Source: Mxb001 sp046046455
GTDB lineage: Bacteria; Actinomycetota; Actinomycetes; S36-B12
Reading direction: 5' to 3'
DNA: 64,000 nt
Assembly (NCBI GenBank): GCA_046046455.1
Contig: JBJOJS010000095.1
Span: 3,501 to 67,500, forward strand
The position numbers were made by a program, and so were the translations under genes. Shown here piece by piece: positions 59,386-64,000 of this stretch (within the stretch, counting starts at the first letter, position 1; every line of letters begins with the position of its first letter). A model generated the notes under the pieces. It saw only the letters and a list, made by a program, of their open reading frames with translations, ran no database searches and was not told where the DNA came from.

Positions 59386-59675
59386 GTGTCGTCCTTGGTC
59401 AACGTCGCCCACAGACCGTAGGAGTGCATCGCCGAGACATCGCGCTCCATCTCCTCGCGCGATCCGGCCGAGACCACCGAGCGCCCGTCCTGATGCACCT
59501 GCATCATCAACTTCTCCGCCTTCTCGCGCGGATAGTGGAAGTAGGTCATGAAGACGTAGGTGACATAGGACATCAGATTGACGGGGTCGTTCCACACGAT
59601 GGTGATCCACGGGGTATCCGCGGACACGACCTCATCGACATCGGGGCGCTCGAGTTCCGTCGGAGCCGTCGTCAC
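59382..59675 (-). CDS. clpS: Clp protease adaptor ClpS
   Basis: 97 residues: WITIVWNDPVNLMSYVTYVF, FHYPREKAEKLMMQVHQDGRSVV, EEMERDVSAMHSYGLWATL. It hands N-degron proteins to ClpCP. It begins 22 bases after the GH18 gene stop. Confidence 0.96.
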   Translation of the reverse strand: MTTAPTELERPDVDEVVSADTPWITIVWNDPVNLMSYVTYVFMTYFHYPREKAEKLMMQVHQDGRSVVSAGSREEMERDVSAMHSYGLWATLTKDDT

Positions 59676-59697
59676 GGCTTCAGGGTACGGCGAACCG

Positions 59698-61548
59698 TCA
59701 GCCGACGGTGATCACGAGGCGAGCCGAGGCCCCCTGGGCGACGGTCGCGGACTCGGGGACGAGGAGGCGGTAGGAGACCTCGCCCTCGACCGTCGGCTTG
59801 ACCGTCGCGGTTACCTTGCCACCGGCGATGGTCATCGCGGTGGCCACGTCGCGCCATGCGCCCGAGGAGTTGCGTCGCTGGACGGTCACGGAAATGCCGT
59901 CGAGGTTCGGCGAGACGACGCCCGTGATGGTGACGGGCGTGCCTACCGCGACCGTAGTCGCGCTTGCCTGAGCGGTCACGGCATAGCGCACAGTCGTTGG
60001 CGCCGGATCGCTCTCGCCGGCTGCTCGCGACCACGAGCCCTCGACCGACACGGTCCAGGACCCACTGGACTCGACTGGGACCTTAAAGACACCCTTGCCC
60101 TCGCCATCGAGGGTGATCGAGTCCACCTTCGCGCGCGTCGCCGATCCACCCTTGGGCTCGAAGTAGAGGGTTGCCTCGGCGCCCTTGGCCGCGCCCGCAC
60201 GCGAGTCGGTGCTCACGCGCACGGAGACGGTGCGCCCATGCGTCGTCACCTTCGGCGCCTTGACGGTCACTGTCGTCGCGGCAGGAGCGATCTCGCGGCC
60301 GTAGTCAGCGAGACGCGAGTAGAAGTCGCTGGTGACCGTGCCGAAGTCCCACACGGCAATGCCACCGATCTTGAGATCCGGCACGATCTTGGCTCGACTC
60401 AGAGCGGAACGAGTGTCCGCGAACCACACGCGGCGCTTGACGTCGCAGGTGCGCTCCTTCTTGTCCACCTTGCCGGCGGTGGGCAGCCAGTAGTCGAAGG
60501 TCCACTCCCCCGACTCCGCGTCCCACGTGGGCTCGATCTTCTCGCGGGCAGCGATCTCACGTGCGGACATGGGCGTGACGCTGGTGCGCGAGGGAGTGGT
60601 CGTCGGCTTCCACCCCGCCGGACACTGGTCGTCGACAGCCCAGCCGGTGCCCACCTGCACGGGCCAGTTGCGGCCGTACTGCGGAGCCCCGATCCACACG
60701 CGGTCGGCATATTCCTCGCCCACCTGCTGGACGGCGCTCTTGGCGACCAGGGTCGCCCAGTCGTTAGGGCCGATGGGTCCCGGCACGTCCCAGCTGTAGT
60801 CGTAAGCCATGATGTTGAGGCGGTCCACGAAGGGCGCGATCTCGTTCCATGCGTACACCCAATAGCCCGTGCCGGGATTGGGTGCGCCCGAACCCGAGAA
60901 CGGCGGGACACCACCCGGCACGGTCGCCCACAGCGTGAGCCCCTTCGCGTGAAGTTGCTCCGAGAGCTCCTTGACCATCGCCACCCAGCGCGGCTTGGTG
61001 GCCTCCCACGAGTCACGGCCGTCAGCGAAGGCGAAGGCCTCCCAGTCGAGATCGATGCCGTCGACGCCTGCCTTGACGGCGTAGTCGGTGATCTGCTGGG
61101 CGTAGGCCTTGCGGTTCTTGCCCGACGCCAGGTAGGCGCTCAGCTTCCCCGCGTTGGCCGAACCGAGATCGGTGATCGACGCGTTGACCTTGATGCCAGC
61201 GGCCTGGAGCACCTTGCGCTGCCGATCGAACTTCGGCGTCGTCCAGGGGGTCGCGCTCTTGCACAGGGGATCACCCCATGCGCCGTCCTTGTCGTAGTCG
61301 CCGTTGTCGTAGAGGCACAAGGGGTTCTTGTCGCCCTGGAAGGACCACCAGAACATCGCCACCTCGCCGACGACGCCGTCGGCGGTCGAGACCATCTGCG
61401 AGATCGAGGTATCCGACGCCCACCAACCGAACCAGCCCGACACGACAGGTCGCGGCGCCTCGGCCGCGGATGCCGCCGGGGCAGCCACGAGCGTGGCGGC
61501 CGCGACCGCGGCTGAGGCGATAAGGGCGGTGGTCCCGCGCAGGCGCAT
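59698..61548 (-). CDS. Secreted GH18 chitinase-like protein
   Basis: 616 residues. Signal peptide 1-28; GH18 barrel with the catalytic DGIDLDWE (163-170, acid E170), MAYDYSW and the end motif GGIAVWDFG; then two Ig-like or bacterial surface domains (about 430-616). It probably cuts chitin or a related glycan, or binds it. It shares its strand with clpS and lies only 22 bases upstream of it. Confidence 0.9.
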   Translation of the reverse strand: MRLRGTTALIASAAVAAATLVAAPAASAAEAPRPVVSGWFGWWASDTSISQMVSTADGVVGEVAMFWWSFQGDKNPLCLYDNGDYDKDGAWGDPLCKSATPWTTPKFDRQRKVLQAAGIKVNASITDLGSANAGKLSAYLASGKNRKAYAQQITDYAVKAGVDGIDLDWEAFAFADGRDSWEATKPRWVAMVKELSEQLHAKGLTLWATVPGGVPPFSGSGAPNPGTGYWVYAWNEIAPFVDRLNIMAYDYSWDVPGPIGPNDWATLVAKSAVQQVGEEYADRVWIGAPQYGRNWPVQVGTGWAVDDQCPAGWKPTTTPSRTSVTPMSAREIAAREKIEPTWDAESGEWTFDYWLPTAGKVDKKERTCDVKRRVWFADTRSALSRAKIVPDLKIGGIAVWDFGTVTSDFYSRLADYGREIAPAATTVTVKAPKVTTHGRTVSVRVSTDSRAGAAKGAEATLYFEPKGGSATRAKVDSITLDGEGKGVFKVPVESSGSWTVSVEGSWSRAAGESDPAPTTVRYAVTAQASATTVAVGTPVTITGVVSPNLDGISVTVQRRNSSGAWRDVATAMTIAGGKVTATVKPTVEGEVSYRLLVPESATVAQGASARLVITVG

Positions 61549-61739
61549 GGTGCTCCCTTCGATCCCATCCAGGCTACGTCGGGTGTCGCGCTGAGAGCCT
61601 CAGCCGATCGGCTCCACCCGGAATTCCCAGGGCGATCTGCGTCACATCTGAGGCACTTCGTTGACTGGCGACTTATCGCACCTGACTTCGGCGTGTCGCC
61701 CGCGATAACCCGCCACTGAACGATGTCCGCGGAGCAGGC

Positions 61740-62378
61740 CTAGCCCAGGGCTCGGGCGATCTCCTGAGCAGCACGGGCGACCCGGGCCCCGACCTCGTCC
61801 GGGGGGACAGCGACCGCCACTCCCACGGCCGCCTCGATACCCGGGATGCCCAGGACCGGGGCTGCGATGCCGCTGCTGCCCGGGGAGTCGCCGGTGGAGA
61901 CCACCCACGGGGGATCGAGGGGGCGACCCGCTGCCGTGCGCGCTGCCAGCACGGCGCGCCCGGCAGCGCCAAGCTCCAGCGGGATACGGGACCCGAGCCG
62001 ATAGGCCACATGCACATCGGAGCGCGGGGGCTCGGCCACCGCGACGGCGAGCAGGTCCTGGCCGTCCACGACTCCGAGATATGCCGTGGCGCCGATCCCT
62101 TCGGCGAGGCGGCGCAGGACGGGCATGGCCGCATCGCGGAGGAAGGGCTGCACCTGCCGGGCGAGGGTGAGCACCGCAAGGCCGAGGCGACAGCGTCCGT
62201 CGGTGCCGCGCCGCACGAGGCCGTGCTGCTCGAGGGTGACGATGAGCCTGTAGACGACGGTGCGACTCACCCCGAGGGCCGCCGCGACTTCCGTCACGGT
62301 GAGGCCCTCGGGGGAGTCCGCGAGCACCGAGAGGACCCGTAGCCCCCGATCGAGGGTCTGCGAGGTCTCCTTGGGCAT
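61740..62378 (-). CDS. IclR-family transcriptional regulator
   Basis: 212 residues. N-terminal winged helix RGLRVLSVLADSPEGLTVTEVA then LGVSRTVVYRLIVTLEQHGLVRR; the C-terminal effector domain includes TAYLGVVDGQDLLAVAV and LGAAGRAVLAAR. It likely senses a small metabolite. The 190-base gap to the GH18 gene holds a perfect AGCCGATCGGCT palindrome (61602-61613) and no gene. Confidence 0.9.
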   Translation of the reverse strand: MPKETSQTLDRGLRVLSVLADSPEGLTVTEVAAALGVSRTVVYRLIVTLEQHGLVRRGTDGRCRLGLAVLTLARQVQPFLRDAAMPVLRRLAEGIGATAYLGVVDGQDLLAVAVAEPPRSDVHVAYRLGSRIPLELGAAGRAVLAARTAAGRPLDPPWVVSTGDSPGSSGIAAPVLGIPGIEAAVGVAVAVPPDEVGARVARAAQEIARALG

Positions 62379-62384
62379 AGGGCG

Positions 62385-62975
62385 CTAGGCCGCGGCCTTC
62401 TTGGCCAGTGACTTCACCTGGAACGCCGAGATGATCTCGAAGATGCCGAGCACGAGGAGCCAGATGCCCGCGATCCACACGAAGATGCCGACGGCCCAGG
62501 GGTTGATGAGCAGGACGATGCCGGCAAGCAGGTAGACGATGCCGGAGAAGATCGCCCAGCCCTTGCCCTGCGAGACCGAGGACGAGTTGACGAGCTGGAG
62601 GATGCCGGAGAAGAGGAACCACACGCCGACGAAGATGCCGAAGATCTCGACCTTCTCCTCCGGGCCGAAGCGGAACATCAGCAGGCCGAGGAGCAGGCCG
62701 ATGACGCCGGAGATGATCAGCAGGGCGCGGTAACCGCCGGGCAGACCGTGGCCGAAGGCCCGGACGAGCGACACGATGCCCGAGATCACCAGGTAGATGG
62801 CCAGGACGACGGCGATGAACCAGGTCGAGCCACCGGGATTGATGATGAGGATCGCGCCGACGATGAGGCTGACGATGCCCAGCACGAGCAGGGCCCACCA
62901 GTTGCGCCCGAGGGCCGCAGCCACCGCGCGCTCGTCGTCGTAGGACAGGCCGGTCATGGGGTCGACCGATGCCAT
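62385..62975 (-). CDS. HdeD-like (DUF308) membrane protein
   Basis: 196 residues, six helices in three pairs with the repeated pattern LLGLL..R....AIF.GI typical of HdeD/DUF308. HdeD is an acid-resistance membrane protein in enterobacteria; the role in actinobacteria is unknown. It ends 6 bases before the IclR start. Confidence 0.88.
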   Translation of the reverse strand: MASVDPMTGLSYDDERAVAAALGRNWWALLVLGIVSLIVGAILIINPGGSTWFIAVVLAIYLVISGIVSLVRAFGHGLPGGYRALLIISGVIGLLLGLLMFRFGPEEKVEIFGIFVGVWFLFSGILQLVNSSSVSQGKGWAIFSGIVYLLAGIVLLINPWAVGIFVWIAGIWLLVLGIFEIISAFQVKSLAKKAAA

Positions 62976-63047
62976 GGAGTACCTCCGAGTGTTCAGATGA
63001 GGGCCACCAGGCCCCAGGACGTGACCAGGGTAGGGGCGTGAGGGCCG

Positions 63048-63788
63048 TTATCCCAGGAAGCGCGCCAGGTACTCGCGAGTACGTTGCTCGATCGGTGCTC
63101 CCAGCACCTGCTCGGGTGTCCCTTCTTCGAGGACGACGCCTCCGTCGAGGAAGCACACGCGATCGGCCGCCTCCCGGGCGAATCCCATCTCATGCGTGGC
63201 CATCACGATGGTCAGACCTTCCTCCTTCAGCTCCCGCACGGCGTCGAGCACTTCGCCGACGAGCAGCGGATCGAGCGCGGAGGTGATCTCGTCGAAAAGG
63301 AGGATTTCGGGCGACATGGCTACTGCCCGCACGATCGCAACGCGCTGCTGCTGACCACCCGACAGGCGGTCGGGGTACTCCGCCGCCTTCTCCTCAAGGC
63401 CGAAGCGGGCGAGCAGGCGGCGTGCCCGCTCCTCGGACTCCACGCGTGAGCGACCCAGCACCTTGCGCTGACCGAGTGTGACGTTGTCGAGCACGGTCAT
63501 GTGCGGGAAGAGGTTGTAGGCCTGGAAGACGATACCGACGCGACGTCGGACGGCATCGAGATCGGTGGTGAACGCCGTGACGTCGAGGCCGCCGTCGAGG
63601 ATGATGCGGCCGGCGTCGACAGGCTCGAGACCGTTGATGCACTTGAGCAGTGTCGACTTCCCCGAGCCACTCGCGCCGATGAGGACGACGACCTGGTGCT
63701 CCTGGACCTCGAGGTCGATGCCGCGCAGCACCGACTCGGAGCCGAAGGACTTCCACACCGCTTCGACGGAGAGCGAGCCCGCCGTCAT
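63048..63788 (-). CDS. Polar amino-acid ABC transporter ATP-binding protein (second system)
   Basis: 246 residues from the ATG at 63788. Walker A GASGSGKSTLLKCINGLEP, VFQAYNLFPHMTVLDNV, signature LSGGQQQRVAIVRAVA, Walker B ILLFDEITSALDP, ATHEMGFAREAADR. Walker B shows Ile where Pro is usual (DEITSALD). It overlaps the permease stop by a few bases. Confidence 0.94.
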   Translation of the reverse strand: MTAGSLSVEAVWKSFGSESVLRGIDLEVQEHQVVVLIGASGSGKSTLLKCINGLEPVDAGRIILDGGLDVTAFTTDLDAVRRRVGIVFQAYNLFPHMTVLDNVTLGQRKVLGRSRVESEERARRLLARFGLEEKAAEYPDRLSGGQQQRVAIVRAVAMSPEILLFDEITSALDPLLVGEVLDAVRELKEEGLTIVMATHEMGFAREAADRVCFLDGGVVLEEGTPEQVLGAPIEQRTREYLARFLG

Positions 63789-64000
63789 GACGCGAATCCT
63801 GATCCGCGCTGACGTCTCTGTCTCTCCTGCAACCAGTCCGTGAAGCGCGTCATGGGGATCGTGAGCGCGATGAAGAGACATGCCGCAGCGACGTACGGCG
63901 TGTAGTTGAAGGTGAACGAGGCATCGATCTGCGCCTGGCGCAGGACCTCGATCGGGCCGAGCACCGAGACCAGGGCGGTGTCCTTCTGCAGGGAGATGAA
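63785..64000 (-). CDS. Amino-acid ABC transporter permease, C-terminal 71 residues only
   Basis: The gene runs off the right edge. The visible part, FISLQKDTALVSVLGPIEVL then FNYTPYVAAACLFIALTIP and MTRFTDWLQERQRR, is the end of a HisM/GlnP-type permease. It is upstream of, and coupled to, the ATPase at 63048. Confidence 0.9.
   Translation of the reverse strand, partial: FISLQKDTALVSVLGPIEVLRQAQIDASFTFNYTPYVAAACLFIALTIPMTRFTDWLQERQRRQRGSGFAS

Overview
The window is high-GC DNA (roughly two thirds G+C by eye) from an actinomycete, most likely an aquatic one. The signs are many GTG starts, gene chains that overlap by 1-4 bases (ATGA/GTGA), the actinobacterial order mec-cysO-cysM-murI-MBL-rph-rdgB beside clpS-DUF2017, and an actinorhodopsin-type proton pump. 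About 65 genes fill almost the whole window. I saw no IS element, prophage or CRISPR array. There are two tRNA genes, Lys(CTT) and Leu(TAG).

Region by region. 0-13.5 kb (minus strand): an enlarged phosphate-acquisition operon, pstC-pstA-pstS followed by two further PstS-like proteins, two paralogous secreted/anchored proteins, a sortase-fold protein lacking its catalytic His and Cys, pstB, an MFS carrier of phosphate-symporter type, and the start of a PhoX-like phosphatase. A PHO-box-like direct repeat and a CRP/GlxR-like palindrome lie upstream of pstC. 13.7-14.9 kb: two tandem HD-type proteins, the second with its HD pair lost. 14.8-18.1 kb: an arsenic locus (arsC, aquaglyceroporin, ArsI-like dioxygenase, arsR, MFS). 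18.1-23.4 kb: TetR, AlkB-rubredoxin fusion, VKOR and a P-type ATPase. 23.5-26.1 kb: an amino-acid ABC importer.

26.2-36.4 kb: the most unusual stretch. It holds a PLP ornithine/lysine/arginine-type decarboxylase, a TetR regulator with a 13-bp palindrome, a complete polyamine-type ABC importer (potABCD), a YtcJ-like amidohydrolase, a urease gamma-beta fusion and a divergent urease alpha subunit, with no ureDEFG in view. It looks like a locus for importing and dismantling nitrogen-rich small molecules. 36.5-38.6 kb: a 42-residue gene, a repeat-bearing spacer and an L,D-transpeptidase. 38.7-44 kb: a catabolic operon (FMN reductase, FMN-dependent hydroxy-acid dehydrogenase, acetamidase/formamidase, SDR, acyl-CoA ligase).

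44-51.7 kb: a lipoprotein, a Tat-type secreted nicotinamidase, a DMT exporter, zwf, a lone GroES-like protein, and a metal ABC importer preceded by a palindrome that fits the nickel-regulator (Nur) box pattern, then a Bcp peroxiredoxin. 51.7-57.8 kb: a multicopper oxidase and the cysteine/murI/rph/rdgB chain. 57.9-61.5 kb: the rhodopsin, inserted in the opposite direction between mec and DUF2017-clpS, then a GH18 protein. 61.7-64 kb: IclR regulator, HdeD-like membrane protein and a second amino-acid ABC importer running off the window.

Functions were assigned by reading motifs and gene order. No database search was run.
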